A DNA stretch of 64,000 nucleotides from Datisca glomerata (GCA_003255025.1 QANY01008723.1:1302001-1366000), one strand, 5' to 3'; positions 36,360 to 48,170 are shown, counted from the first letter of the stretch. Made by a program: numbers and translations. The notes: generated by a model from the sequence alone, not told the origin.

Positions 36360-38480
36360 AATGTCAATTTTATTGACAGGTACAATAGATATGACTATGT
36401 TTGTCTTATGCTTCTCATTTCTGAAACTTTTGAGAAATTGAATAGTTTAGAATTAAAGTCGAGAAGGCATTGGAGAGATAAATTATGACTCTTCGATTTG
36501 ATCGAAGAAGTAAATACCTCTTAATGACATTCATTGACTACAGGGTGAATACCGTATCCTAGTTGGTTACATATGGGTCACCCAGAGAATAGTGTAACAT
36601 TAAGGAGAAATATTTTCTTTTAACATGATGAGATATATGTGTAGTTATTTAACTGATCTATTTTCTTTTTGAGGGTTAACTTTATAGATTATGTATTTTG
36701 AATCTAGCATCAACTTTGGCCGTTCTTGAAACATCACTATGTATTTTGAATCTAGCATCAACTTTGGCTGTTCTTGAAACATCATAAGAATTATGGAATA
36801 TTAGTAAACCTAGTTTACCTAACCTTCACATATGTCATTGCCAAGCACAGATGATAAAAGAGAATGCTACCAAGTTAGATGGTAGATCAAAATGATATCT
36901 AATTATAGGCTATGCAAAAAAAAAAGGATTATTTGTATTCTTGGAAGAAGACTATATTTCAAAAAGAATATCTAGGCGTAATATAAATTTAAAAGAATTT
37001 TCTGATAATGCATGTCACGCAATCCATTTGGTAATAGAAAATTTTAGAAGTTAGTGAGAATCTAGTAAGTCAAGGGAATAAGAATTAAGTACATCTTAGT
37101 AGTACAAAACCTTATTTTAGTGGGAGCGTTTCTCATTCATATGAGAAGTATATATTCTTAGGAGAGTCTAATATGCTAATCTTGGTAGAACATAAGCTAG
37201 ATCCCAATCACTACGTGGGAGAGGATCACGACAAAGTGAGAGATTCATGTTCAAATGTGTACTATCAAGTCCATCTTAGAAGAACATGACTAAGATCCCA
37301 GAAACTGCATAGAGGTTGTAAATGATGTAAAGTAAATCATTGGCTTCTAGCAATGAAATCTAAAAATGATTCCATTTACTCTAATGGAGTATGAAATCTT
37401 GTAAAAGCCCCAAAGTATTGGATGCTGAAAATATAAAAGCAGAAGCAAGACATAGACACAAGGTTAAAATTAGTGAGAAATGGCATACCTAGAGAGTGGA
37501 TATCAAGTATAGCAAATCATTTTCACTAATAGTCATGCACATGTCTATATAGATATTGTATCCTTTGTAGTTCATCTCATTTATGAGTTTTGACAAATGG
37601 ATGTCAAGAACGTTATCTTGTATGGCGATCTTGAAATGAATATCTTTATGTCTCAAATTTTAGATTTGTTGCTAAAGGTCAAGAATGATGATATACATGA
37701 TGGATTAGCCCAATCATGGACTTAAGTATGCATTAATGACTTAAAACATTATGTTGATCATGTAATCAAGTTTTGATTTTGATCAAGGTCATAATGATCT
37801 ATGTCAGTACAAGAGAAAGGAAAAAAACATAATGATTTTCTTGGTGATTTATATAGATGATATTTTATCCTCAGGAATGATGTAGAATGAAATGTCAATG
37901 ATAAAACCCTATTTTTTTGAATTTATGATATCAAAGACTTTAGAAAAATGGTCTTCATTCTAAGAAATAAGTTCTTTCAAGACTTATACGTAGAATGATA
38001 TACTTATCTTAAACTAAGTAGATAATAATATGTTGTGTATATATACAATCACATATTCCAAGAAATGGCTCGTTACCTTTTTAGGTTTGGAACCTATTTA
38101 TTCTTCCAGTGTCTTATGATGTAGTATGTAATAAATACATGAAGACAGTTCCATTGTTTTCGGTAGTGGGAAGTCTTAAGTATGTTATATTGTACATCGA
38201 TGTATGTTTCATAGTAGGCTTAGCCAACAGATATTAGTTAAATCTTAGAGGATTTCACTGGATATTTGGGAAGCATATACTCAAGTATGTTAAGAGAATG
38301 AGAGATTATGTGTTTGTCTATCACGGTGAGAATCTCATACCAGTTTGGTAAATGGATTGAAATTTTTAATTAGATTACTTCAGCGGTAGAACCTAATAGA
38401 CCAGTTTACGAAGATTTTAGCCACAATGTCTTTGGGTCACATGTAGAGAACATGATGGTTAAGCTGGTCATAAACGTGCT
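36360..38480 (+). pseudogene. Copia pol remnant: integrase, RT, RNase H
   Basis: The domain order integrase-RT-RNase H fits Ty1/copia, whose integrase precedes RT. Motifs are scattered over three frames with many stops: the integrase core start, an integrase C-terminal GYAKKKG motif, the RT box YIDD, and RNase H text (YVILYIDVCFIVGLANRY, LKYVKRMRDYVFVYHGENL). A 48-bp tandem duplication lies at 36691-36786 within this region. Confidence 0.8.
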
Positions 38481-38498
38481 TTAGGGCAAATGGGAGAT

Positions 38499-40120
38499 TG
38501 TTAGAATTGTGCCCTAAAAGTACTGGAATTCTATTATCTTTATTGAAATATTTAATTCTAATTAATAATAAATAGGTTATTCTTATATTATGTGCAATGC
38601 ATTCTTGTAAAAAGTCTACAAGCATAATAGTACTTGGCTTATGGGTCCTATGGAGTTTAGCTCATGAGAATAAGGTATTTAACTAAAAGTCATTTATGAC
38701 TTGTAAATACTTAATTTCATAGTCTAGTGAAGCTTTGAGCTTTGCTAAGAGAATATTGTAGTACATTAATTCTATTATATAGAGTGACTTACCTTGGTCA
38801 CTAGGTAGAATACTTAGTTAATGTACTAGTGCATTTGGAATGCATTTAAAGGACTAATGAGTCTGATTTTCAGTAAATTACCATCGACTGAAAATCAGGA
38901 CTCATTGCTATTACTTTATGAGTGCTCTCAATCTTGAGAGAATTATGAGCTTATATTTAATAATTTAATTATTTTGATCTATTAAAAATTAGACTCTATG
39001 AGTCAACATATTCCCTAGGTTTGATGACTTAGTTATTGGATAGTGAGTTCATAGATTTTTCAATAGTAGAATCTATATAGACCTTTAATTAAGTGACATA
39101 ATACCTCTTAGGTAATTTATTTATATGGTCACAATTAACTAAGCGCTTAGTATCTCTCATGGATACTAGAGATTTGATAATTTCATTTGAGGTTCAAATA
39201 TGAAAATTATTATAGATGACCAGTAGAATGAATTTGAAACCTAAAGATACGAAGATGTGTATAAATATTAGGTCGATAGTAATTAACCTAATTATATACG
39301 ATACTATATTATGGAGGGACATTACATACTGAATAATTGGTTAATGATAGTTACGTCGAGTACTATGAAATATACTTGGAATTCAATTACGATTTCATAG
39401 TGGAGTTAGCCCTAATTAATAATTAATAAATTTGATTATAGATTTAATTGATAGAGTTTATTAAATATGTAGTCAAATTATATTTATCCTTATGGTCCCG
39501 GTACTAACTTCAGATTTGGATTACGTTGTGACAAGATTTTTTTAATAAACAAGTGTCTCAACAGGATACACTATAGTCAATCAAGTGGTCTAAAAACCAA
39601 CTCAGTGTTTATTCTAAAAAGGCAAATGATTATTTGAAATTAATAAATTTAGTTTTATTTAATTAATTTAATTTTTTTTAAATACACAAACAATTGGGAA
39701 TTTGTTCCCAACCGTTGGTGTCTCCACATGGGTTACAATTTTAACCCATGTGTTGTAACCCATGTGAAGAGTTGTCACGGACTTTTTTAAAAAGCAGTTT
39801 TTTCCAGGAAGTTAAATGATGTGTGTGTATAGTTGTTTTTTTCTAGAGATTGAAAAATTCTGGCTTATGGAGAAATGAAGTTTAAATGCCATGGCCGAAC
39901 AAAATTTTAGAAGAAAAGTAAATGAGTTAGTTTTTGTTTCGGTTTTATTCGAATGCCCACCCGCTCGTATTTTTGGTGATGGTTCGAGAAATAGTTAGAA
40001 AAATTATGGGGTTTTGATTTTGGATCGTCACGCTTCAAGAGATATTTTTTTAATCCATTTTATATAGGTTGTTTCTCGAATAATTTAAGATTCTGTATTT
40101 TCCGCTGCGCCGATTCCTTA
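38499..40120 (+). repeat. 3' LTR of the copia element
   Basis: It starts TGTTAGAATTGTGCCC immediately after a polypurine tract. The first 680 bases match the remnant at 10548-11113 and the last 235 bases match 35468-35705. The junction with downstream DNA (about 40120) may be a truncation, because the upstream copy goes on with CAATTGATTTCAGAACA. Confidence 0.8.
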
Positions 40121-40165
40121 AAAAACTTGTCATCATTTTTTCATTTTTCTTCCTCTCCAACCGAA

Positions 40166-40255
40166 TCTTTTCTCATTAATAATGGAAATCTCTCAAAAAA
40201 ATCTTTTCTCATTAATAATGGAAATCTCTCAAAAAAATCTTTTCTCATTAATGGA
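40166..40255. repeat. 36-bp tandem repeat, about 2.5 copies
   Basis: The block TCTTTTCTCATTAATAATGG followed by AAATCTCTC and A-runs is repeated at 36-base spacing, with a third partial copy. It lies between the copia 3' LTR and the next LTR element. Confidence 0.9.
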
Positions 40256-40350
40256 TATTCAGCTCGGAACTGAAAATTTTGATATTTCCGTACAACATTT
40301 ACCTTAGTGAGAGAGAAAAAGTTTAGGTGGATGAAAATGAGGATAAACAT

Positions 40351-40994
40351 TGTTATGGTATTTCACCGACTACCAATGACGTGACGACATGTGTCACGCT
40401 GTACCAAATAAGTTCATGACAAAGGAAAGTTTCAAAGGAGAGGAACCGACCTCACCTGGTCAGCCCCGAGGGAGATTGGGTCACACATACCTAAGCACAC
40501 AAAAAGAGCTCAGACGACTATCAGTGACAGACATTATTACCCGCCGAAAGTAAAATCCCAAGTGGCGCATTCTCAGGCTCAAACACCTAACAAGTCTAAT
40601 CGTTATGGAAGAGTGTCAGATCAGCCCCGTCTGGGCACTTTTAAAGTACACCAACATTTAATGTCCGTCATTTTATGTCAAAGGTCGCCACCATCCCATC
40701 CAATCAAGGGTAGTCGTTGCAGCCCTCGTGTCTCAGGAAACTTCCATTGCACTATCCTGAGGCTTCTTCGATACGCTTTATCATATAAGGCTTCGGATAC
40801 AACTACCCCCATCTAGAGAATGGGGTATGCCATTTTTTTCCTAAGCATCGAAGGCCCTTAGGTGAGGAAACTACCCCCGGTTCTCCTTGCCTTCAGATTC
40901 TTTGTTTGTGTTTTATAAATTCTGAGGTCGAGGAGAGTTTTATGCTAGAAGAGGATTACATGTAAACTCACTGTTGAACTTTTTAGTATGAATA
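40351..40994 (+). repeat. 5' LTR of the LARD-like element
   Basis: It aligns end to end with 44424-45067 (for example AGTTTCAAAGGAGAGGAAC and GACTATCAGTGACAGACATT). The many substitutions and small indels between the LTRs mean the insertion is not recent. The boundary is supported by the AACAT duplication. Confidence 0.9.
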
Positions 40995-41012
40995 GTTGGC
41001 GTCGTTTGTCGA
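40995..41012 (+). promoter_or_regulatory. Primer-binding-like site of the LARD-like element
   Basis: TTGGCGTCGTTTGTCG follows the 5' LTR after one base. It resembles the TGGCGCCG-starting tRNA-complementary sites of plant gypsy elements, with a few substitutions. The exact tRNA cannot be fixed by eye. Confidence 0.65.
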
Positions 41013-41044
41013 GACAATGATAAAATCATTTTGATTCAAAGCAT

Positions 41045-42110
41045 TTGAAACCCACTCTCTCCCACAAGGAGGTGATGAGTTTCAAATCCTACGTCGACGA
41101 AGTAATGGATGAGAGGGATGATTCACCCTTCCCCTTAGTGGGAGAAGGACCTTCTGCCAATTACACGATGAAGGTGGAAGGATACAGTGGCCGTAACCAG
41201 AAAAGTGAGGAAAGACAAGCTAGTCGTCGTTTAAATAGTAGCGGTCTCTCGCATGTGAATGATCATCCCCTACAACTTAAAGGTTCATTGCCAAAGTCGT
41301 CACTCCCTCGCACAACTTTGGGGGAACACTATTCGGGAACGGGCGAGATAACACCTTGACTTAGAGAAACTGCCACCTCTTGAAGAAATTGGGACCAAAG
41401 TTAAATCAAGATTCATATGGTAAAGGTCCCCCTTAATGGTGGAGGCTCTGGTTGGGGTCATCTTAAGAAGACAAAGGAAGAGGCCACAAAATGAGAAGAG
41501 TTTGAAGGGAGAGCACCCTATAAAACAATCTCAGTTGTGCTTACGGCTGCTCACCATGTCGCTTGAAGGAAAACAAGGATGTTGAATAACGAATGAAGGC
41601 GGAGATCACTAAAGGGAAATACGTAAGCAACTCCAGAAGATGGAGGAAAATATTGGTGGGCCACCCTTCGTCCAACTCCTTAATGTCCTTTTGGCCACAA
41701 ATAATTTTTCAAGGCTCCCGCGTAAACGAAAGCCTCATTATAGGGATAAACGGGCATGGGATCATTCCCAATTAAATTAAAGAGCCTCGCATCAATCATC
41801 CACCACATACCCTTCTCAAAAAAATGGGGAATATGACCCACGTTTCTCGAATCTGGTCTATATAACTCCCCCTCTCACATCCCACCTTGGGTGAAACGGA
41901 AGGACGTGGACCGTGTAAAAATCGGTACATGAGCTCACAGGCCAAGCTCAATCCCGAGGGTGGCCAAGACTTTTTACACCATCCTTTGAAGGAACCAAGT
42001 TTTACTTGTGGAACACATGAGTATGCTTATCCTCGGCTCCAGCATGAAGAGGATGAACCCACTAGAATAGAGGAGCCTATAATCGATGAACTAAGCACTT
42101 GATTAATTAA
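41045..42110 (+). other. Interior ORF fragments of the LARD-like element, function unknown
   Basis: Three short plus-strand ORFs (41045-41359, 41593-41775, 41887-42102) encode charged peptides, for example SFKSYVDEVMDERDDSPFPL. They look like decayed gag-leader coding DNA but match no domain that I recognise. Stops separate them and the frames differ. Confidence 0.35.
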
Positions 42111-42445
42111 TCACCCACCAGAGCGGACGAAGAAAGCAGTTCAAGGCGAATTGACACTTACTCCCGAGAAAAAATGGGTAGCTCAGGGTGTTCCTCCTAG
42201 AGAAGAACGATGAGGTTCAGAAGGAAAGGGGCGCTGGGTTCATATAAAGCATGGGGAGCTATAGCTCGGGAAGCAAGACACCTAAAAAATTTTTGCGCTC
42301 CACCTCGACCCTCCCTCAGTCAGAGCAGTTGAAGTGATCTCGATTTTAAACAACCAACACCAAGAACGTTGGCATTGATAAACCGTGTATACCGAGTAAA
42401 ATCTGTCAAATAAAAGGACTGACTCTTCCATAAAGTGCAAGCAAG

Positions 42446-42760
42446 GATTAAAAAGTAATGAATGGTGTGACAGTTTAGATCATAAGTCTAGATCAAAAGG
42501 TGATGACTGGTGTAACAATCTTGCTCACCAGCCAAGATTAAAAAGTAATGACTAGTGTGTCAATCTAGATTCCCAGTTAGGATTTAAAAATGATGATTGG
42601 TGTGGCAATCTAGCTTACCAGTCGGGATTGAAAAGTGATGATAGGTGTGGAAATCTAGCTCACAAGTCAAGATTAAAAAGTGAGGACTGATATATTAATC
42701 TAGCTAACTAGTCGAGATTAAAAAATGATGTCTACCAAGCACTCTAGCTCGCCAGACGGG
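42446..42760 (+). repeat. Strict 45-bp tandem array in the LARD-like element
   Basis: The marker GATTAAAAAGTGATGACTGG, or a close variant, starts at 42446, 42491, 42536, 42581, 42626, 42671 and 42716. That is exactly 45 bases each time, despite sequence divergence. Each unit ends with an AGCTCACCAGTC-like segment whose ACCAGTC is near-complementary to the GACTGGT earlier in the unit, so a unit can form a small hairpin. Confidence 0.92.
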
Positions 42761-43340
42761 ATTAAGGAAAGGCTCCAGCCAGAGTAGGCACGCTTGGCTA
42801 GACGCAATAAGGTAAAAAGTGATGTCTAGAAGAGAACTCTAGTTCACTAGATGATATCAAGGATATGCCCTCACTAGAGCATGACTGCATGTCCAGGTGA
42901 CAGAGGAAGCAAGGAAATGATCTAGCTAAAGCAGGAATGACTGGCTAGTTATCAAAGGAAAAAAGTGATGTTTCTCTAGCACTCTAGCTCGCCAGATGGG
43001 ATTAAAGATCTAGCTAGAGCAGGAACATCTGGTTAGGTATCAAAGATTAAAAAGTGATGTCTTCCAAGCACTCTAACTTGCCATATAAGATTAGGATCTA
43101 GCAAGAGCAGGAACATTTAGCTAGAAATCAAAGGTAAAAAGTGATGTATGTCGAGTATTCTAGCTTGTTAAATGGGATTAAGGGTCTAACCAGAGCAGAC
43201 ACACTTGGCTAGACGCTAAGGGTAAGAGATATCTGGCGGAGCACTCTAGCTCGCCAAATGAGAACAAAGATCTAGCTAGAGTAGGAAAGCCTGACTAGAC
43301 GCCAAAAAAAAGAAAAGAAAGTAATCTAGTCAGCGCTTCA
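42760..43340 (+). repeat. Longer, irregular repeats derived from the 45-bp unit
   Basis: Blocks of about 80-145 bases begin AAAAAGTGATGTCT and contain ACTCTAGCTCGCCAGA, then GATCTAGC(T/C)AGAGCAGG. They recur at about 42724, 42817, 42961, 43050, 43137 and 43215. They share their first half with the 45-bp unit, which suggests the short array arose from, or expanded into, the long one. Confidence 0.8.
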
Positions 43341-44423
43341 GCTCAGAAAAGTCCTTTGGCCAAGTATCAAAGGAAAAGAGTATGATTTGCATTCTGACTC
43401 GCCAGGCTAGGAAAAGTCTCAGCCAAGAGGAAGGATGTTCGACTAAACGTTAAAAGGTAAACTCCTAATTTGAGGTAGGTCCACCTGACCAAACCTCCTG
43501 AATGGGAGCACACTTGAAAATTTCGTAAAAAAGGGCAGCCCACTAGAAAAGACCAAGTCTGTTTGAGGGCCCACTCAAGCCCAGGGTCAGAGCAACCCCT
43601 ACAGCTCAGGTGGGCAGGAATTAATAAAAACATTAACAACTCAAAGCAATAGAGAAACATGAACAAAGGAAGGATTAAAGTCTCCACGACAAGAAAATCT
43701 TTGCAAATAGGACATCAGTGACTTTGAGGCACATCATTTAAAAGATGTAGAGAAGGAAACAACAACCATGAGAAGGAAAATTAGGTGGATATCAAGAGGA
43801 AGCTTCCAAAATGGAAGAGGCCTTATAAGGGGAAGGATCACTGTTCTCTGAAGGAGCTGGGGCCGAGAATGAGAGTTAGCAAAAGTTAACTCTTTCAGGG
43901 AAGCAAAGATGAAGAACATGAGGAGGAAAACTTCTTATTTATAGGCCTTGAAGAAGGAAACTGCTCATTTAATTATCATTAGAAAGGGTCATGATGGCAA
44001 CCATCGAGACGATTCTACGCCAAATGAAAGGCCGTTTCACGGACTAATAAGAAAAAGTTTCGAAAGACCAAATGACTACAGGAATGAAGTGACACATCAA
44101 GGAGTCAGGTTTCACGGTTATCGACCCTCTTACTCCTTTACGCGCTCCCACATGCCATTAATGCCCCCATTCCCAAGACGTTAGTTGCCTTAATTCTTGG
44201 AATGACGTACACGGACGAGTCGCAACAAAATATGGTCAAGAAATTAATTCCATTCGATACTGGCCTCCTAATCGAATACATTACAACCAAAAATATCAGT
44301 TACCCAGGACGAACAGAGCCTTTGGCCCCACACCGCATGGTGTTAGTGCAGATAAGGTACATGGATGAAGAATTCTTCAGACTTGGATAGATAAGGCCTC
44401 CAAAGTCCTCGAATGGGGATAAC
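43340..44423 (+). other. Interior 3' part of the LARD-like element
   Basis: No pol domain is visible on either strand. ORFs at 43948-44184 and 44202-44390 (+) and 43367-43687 (-) have no recognisable motifs. The stretch ends with the polypurine tract GAATGGGGATAAC at 44411-44423. Confidence 0.5.
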
Positions 44424-45067
44424 TGTTATGAGTGTTTCACTAACCACCAATGACATTATGACATGTGTCATGTCATACGAAATAAGTTCGTGACAAAGGA
44501 AAGTTTCAAAGGAGAGGAACTGAGGGAGCTCAAGTCACACAGACCTGAGCACATGAAGGAAGACAAGGCCCCCGAAAGGAGTTCGGACGACTATCAGTGA
44601 CAGACATTATTATACGCTGAAAGTAACATCCCAAGTGCACCTTCTCATAGGTTTAAAAGCCTAACGAGTATAATCGCTATGGTAGAGTGTCAAATCAGCC
44701 CTGTCTAGTCACTTTGAAATCACATCAATATTTAATGCTAGTTGTTTTATGTCAAATGACGTCTCCCTCTCATCCAATCAAGGTCAACCGTTGTAGCCTT
44801 CATGTCCTGGGAAACTTCTCTTGAATGCTCTCGAGACTTCTTTGACACGTTTACTCCCACAAGGTTTCAGGTTCAAATATCCCCATCTACTAGAGAAAGG
44901 GTTATGCCATTTTCTCCCTAAGGAAACTATGTCAAAATAACTCTAGAATACTGACTTAGGCATCAGAGGCCCTTAAACGAGGCAACCACCATTGGTTCTC
45001 CTCGCCTTCGGGTTCTTTGCTAAAGGAGGATTACATGCAAACTCAGCTAAAATTTTTGGTACGAACA
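44424..45067 (+). repeat. 3' LTR of the LARD-like element
   Basis: Partner of the LTR at 40351-40994, preceded by the polypurine tract and followed by AACAT, the right-hand target duplication. Confidence 0.9.
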
Positions 45068-45617
45068 AACATGAACGTGAGCTTGAAGTTCAATTTTTAG
45101 GGTGAAAATAGATTAGTGATCAAAACGCCATTAAAGCTCACCTGATCTGCCACATAACTTCTACTAAACTAAATGACACCCTCATAGGCAAGCTGGCTTC
45201 ACTTTTTTGTTTGAACATACTTTAAAAAGTTTAAATCCACGCTTTATAGTGTCATAATAATTTCATGTTAAACCTTACATCACTATTTCAATCACAGAAA
45301 CAAATGGCTCGTTAACACCATACACATGTCGCACCTACGCATCTATACTTAGCCACTAAAAGGCTTCCACACAAGCTCCTCTTTCTCATGTCATTTCTTA
45401 CCCTTATTCTTTCTCCCCCTTCTCCCTCTCACTATCTCTTTTTCTCTCTTCCCCATTTTGACATTTCCATTACGCGCTCACTCTCACTCTTCTTTCTCTC
45501 TCCTTTCCCTGCATTTAACTGTAATCAAGAAACCATAGAACAAACATCTTTCACAATAACTCGAGAGATTCCATGAGAATTTTGTTCTTCTTTTTCAGAT
45601 TTTTATAATAGCTATGA
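45068..45617. other. Intergenic with a CT-rich stretch
   Basis: Pre-insertion host DNA continues from the left flank of the LARD-like element. A pyrimidine-rich tract lies at about 45375-45515 and drives a spurious ORF. No gene recognised. Confidence 0.5.
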
Positions 45618-46009
45618 ATGTTCGAAATGTCTCTTAAGAACCATTACTGATTCCCTAATAAGTCCCTTTCAATCATTAAAATATTAACAAAATTAAGAGA
45701 GATAGAGAGATAAAGAGAGAGAAAGGGAACAAGAGAAACTATAAATGAAATAAAGGAATGAAATTCATAAGATTGTTATAACTCATGAAACAAGGGCAAA
45801 TAAAGAGAGAGAGTCACGAATGTTGAGAAACAATAGAATACTATTTGAACTGAGCTCAATAACACTGAGTATCTATTTTCTTATTACCTCAATTTATAGT
45901 TACAAAGAGAAGCTCTTAAGAGCTTTCAACAACTTACATCATAGAAGTAAGTTAGTTTAACTACTAACTTTACAATAAGCAAAGAAACTAACTAATAGAA
46001 GCCTCAATA
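45618..46009 (-). repeat. Probable copia 3' LTR
   Basis: After the purine-rich tract GAAAGGGAG on the minus strand comes TATTGAGGCTTC, a mutated TGTTGAGG-type LTR start, at 46009. The interior text (GTAACTATAAATTGAGGTAA followed by CTCTCTCT runs) suits a copia LTR. A low end at TGTTCGAAATG (about 45618) is a guess. Confidence 0.6.
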
Positions 46010-46049
46010 CTCCCTTTCAAATGAAAGGGGGATTGAAAAAGCCCCAGTT

Positions 46050-48170
46050 TGTCTCTCAATATGCTAAACCTGCTACTGGACGAAGCCTTAGTAAGAATAT
46101 CAGTAATTAATGTGTTGCTCCGTGGGAATGTATCTTACGTCAATCTATTTACTAAGTACTTTCTCTCTCATAAAATGGACTTGAACTTCAATATGCTTTG
46201 TCCTTGAGTGAAAATTGTCTTTTAATGCTAAAGAGCCATCACCAAGTTGGTTAGGGTTTCTAAGTCTTTTTGTCCCATCTCGATCGGGGCAGGACAATTT
46301 TTTTAAGTCACGTCCTGTCCCGTGTTGAAGGGAAATCCCGAGCAATATGTGTAGGGCATCCTCATATTTTAAAGTGACTTACGGAAAACTTTCGTCCACT
46401 CCATCTTTCATATTATGTACTAGGCACCATGTTTGATGGAACCTGGTTCAGAATATATATCATTATTTTTAAGGAATATCCTCATAACAAATCTAGGAGG
46501 GATGAGTGACTCATCATGGATCTAACCATATCCAAAAAAGTTCGAGTTCTTCTCTTTTACACACCATTCTGTTCTGGAGTACCAGGTGCTGTAAGCTGAG
46601 ATAGAATACTTTCTTCCTTATGATAGTCTTCGAACTCTCCTACCAAGTACTCTCCACCATGATCGAAGCATAATGTTTTGACTTATTTCTCTAATTTCTT
46701 TTCAATCATATCATTGTATTCTTGGAACTTTCAAGGGTTTTAGACTTTAGGCACATTACATAAACTTGTCCAAAATGTTAATAGTCATTTGCGAAAGTTA
46801 CAAAATATGCAAAACCTCCTATTGCTTGGATATTCGATGGCCCGCATACATCACTATGTACGAGTTCGAGGCATTGAGTGGCTCTTTCACCCTTCACTGA
46901 AAATGGTCTCTTGGTCATTATTCCTTCTATGCAGGATTCACACGTCGATAGTGATCCCACACTTAAGGTTTGTAATGGACCGTCCTTTACAAGTCTTTTA
47001 ATCTTGTCTAGGCTAATGTGATCAAGATGCAAGTGCCACAAGTAAGTTAGATCGATTGAGTCAGACCTCAAACTTTTACTATCCCTTTGTAAATCAATAT
47101 TTACCTCAATGTCATATATCATTGAAACATTTTTTGTTTTAATCCAAGCTCAATTAAACCATCTATTGAAATAAGGTTTTTCCTAAAAACTATGATATAA
47201 TAAATATTTTGCAAAACCAAATAACTATTTTCAAAAAATAATTTAACAGTTCCAACTGATACTGTCTATACTAGTGCTCCATTCCCCCAACAGAAGCCAA
47301 ACTCGTCCTCATTAAGCCTTATGCTTTCCTTGAACCCCTGTAGGGAACAACAAACATGGTCAGTGGCTGCAGAGTCCACAATCCATGAAAAAGTAGAGTC
47401 GGCCATATAACATGCTTCGGTTACAAGTAATCTACCTTTGGATTTCATCTCTATGATATAATCTGAGTAGTTGTGTTTCCAATGACTAGCGAATCTGTAA
47501 TGATTACAGTTGTCTTTCAACTTGTCCACTTTTGTAGGGCCCTTACCTTTCGTAGCTTTTGAGTTCACATTCTTAGCTTTCTTCGGACATCTCTCATATT
47601 TCTTTTTTGGCGCCATGTGGAAGGCTTACTTTCAGTAAAGCCTGCCCTTCAGAAAATAGGGTCTCAGTAGTTTGCAACTCCTTCATGAGTTCTGGAAGAG
47701 AGTACCTAAACTTATTCAATGAATAATTAAGTGTCTTGCAGGTCTCAAGTATCATATCAACTTGCGTCCCACCATCAACCTTAACTCTCATAATCTCCAT
47801 CTCAGTCAAATAACTAATGATCAACATCATATGTTCTCTGATAGGAGTTTTAGATTTCATCTGATAGTTCATGAAATTTCATATAGTAGCTTATTTGGCT
47901 TGACAACCCTGATCCCCAAACATTTTGGTGATGTTCAACATCATATCAGCGGCGGTCTCCACGTTTTGATGTTTTGTTGCAACATATTGCTAACCGATGC
48001 TAAGATGTAACATATGGCGATCTCATTTGAACACAACCAAGAAGCATATGCATCATTTTCCTCTTAATTCGATTCATCAATAGGCTCAAGGGGACAAGGG
48101 GTGGTAAGCATGAACTTGTGCTTTTCTATCGTCAATACGATATCAAGATTACATTTCAATACACATAATT
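46050..48170 (-). pseudogene. Copia gag-pol remnant
   Basis: Gag text runs from about 48150 to 47594 (LTIEKHKFMLTTPCPLEPID, NDAYASWLCSNEIA, PIREHMMLIISYL). The protease active site at about 47387-47356 reads WIVDSAATDHVC, with Ala replacing the Gly of the usual DSG(A) motif. The GAG-pre-integrase and integrase start (47122-46778) reads YLWHLHLDHISLDKIKRLVK and ELVHSDVCGPSN. Integrase then decays until about 46380. The last part is HSRTKHIEVQVHFMREKVLS (46345-46145), the end of copia RNase H. RT is absent, so the copy cannot move on its own. Confidence 0.88.

Larger units (their letters stand above)
35468..40120 (+). mobile_element. Decayed Ty1/copia retrotransposon
   Basis: A 235-base block at 35468-35705 (AATGCCATGGCTGAACAAAA to GCGTCGATTCC) is repeated at about 39888-40120, giving the remains of both LTRs. 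Between them the plus strand has remnants of integrase (FIDRYNRYDYVCLMLLISE at about 36365-36430 and LIIGYAKKKGLFVF near 36900), RT (VIYIDDIL, catalytic YIDD near 37850) and RNase H (VGSLKYVILY, HILKYVKRMRDY at 38280-38320). A purine tract GGGCAAATGGGAGAT stands directly before the 3' LTR start at 38499. Gag and protease are not visible and stops are frequent. The 5' LTR lacks its outer part. Confidence 0.85.
40351..45067 (+). mobile_element. LARD-like non-autonomous LTR retrotransposon
   Basis: Two LTRs of 644 bases (40351-40994 and 44424-45067) start TGTTATG and end in A(C/T)GAA(C/T)A. They are flanked by an identical 5-bp duplication AACAT (40346-40350 and 45068-45072). A TTGGCGTCGTTTGTCG motif directly after the 5' LTR resembles the TGGCGCCG-type primer-binding site of many plant gypsy elements. 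GAATGGGGATAAC before the 3' LTR is the polypurine tract. The 3.4-kb interior shows no protease, RT, RNase H or integrase motif in any frame, only short ORFs and long tandem arrays. These features fit a large retrotransposon derivative mobilised in trans, perhaps by a Tat-type relative. Confidence 0.9.
45618..48170 (-). mobile_element. Ty1/copia retrotransposon with RT deleted
   Basis: Minus-strand order from 48170 downward: gag, zinc-knuckle and protease region, GAG-pre-integrase, integrase start, then directly the C-terminal RNase H tail, purine tract and LTR. The whole RT and most of RNase H are missing. No 5' LTR is seen above 48170; instead the 489-bp duplicated sequence begins there. Confidence 0.85.

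Noticed and set aside
40141..40350. Minus-strand ORF with repeated RFPLLMRKDFFE
   Set aside because: The peptide repeat is the translation of the 36-bp tandem repeat.
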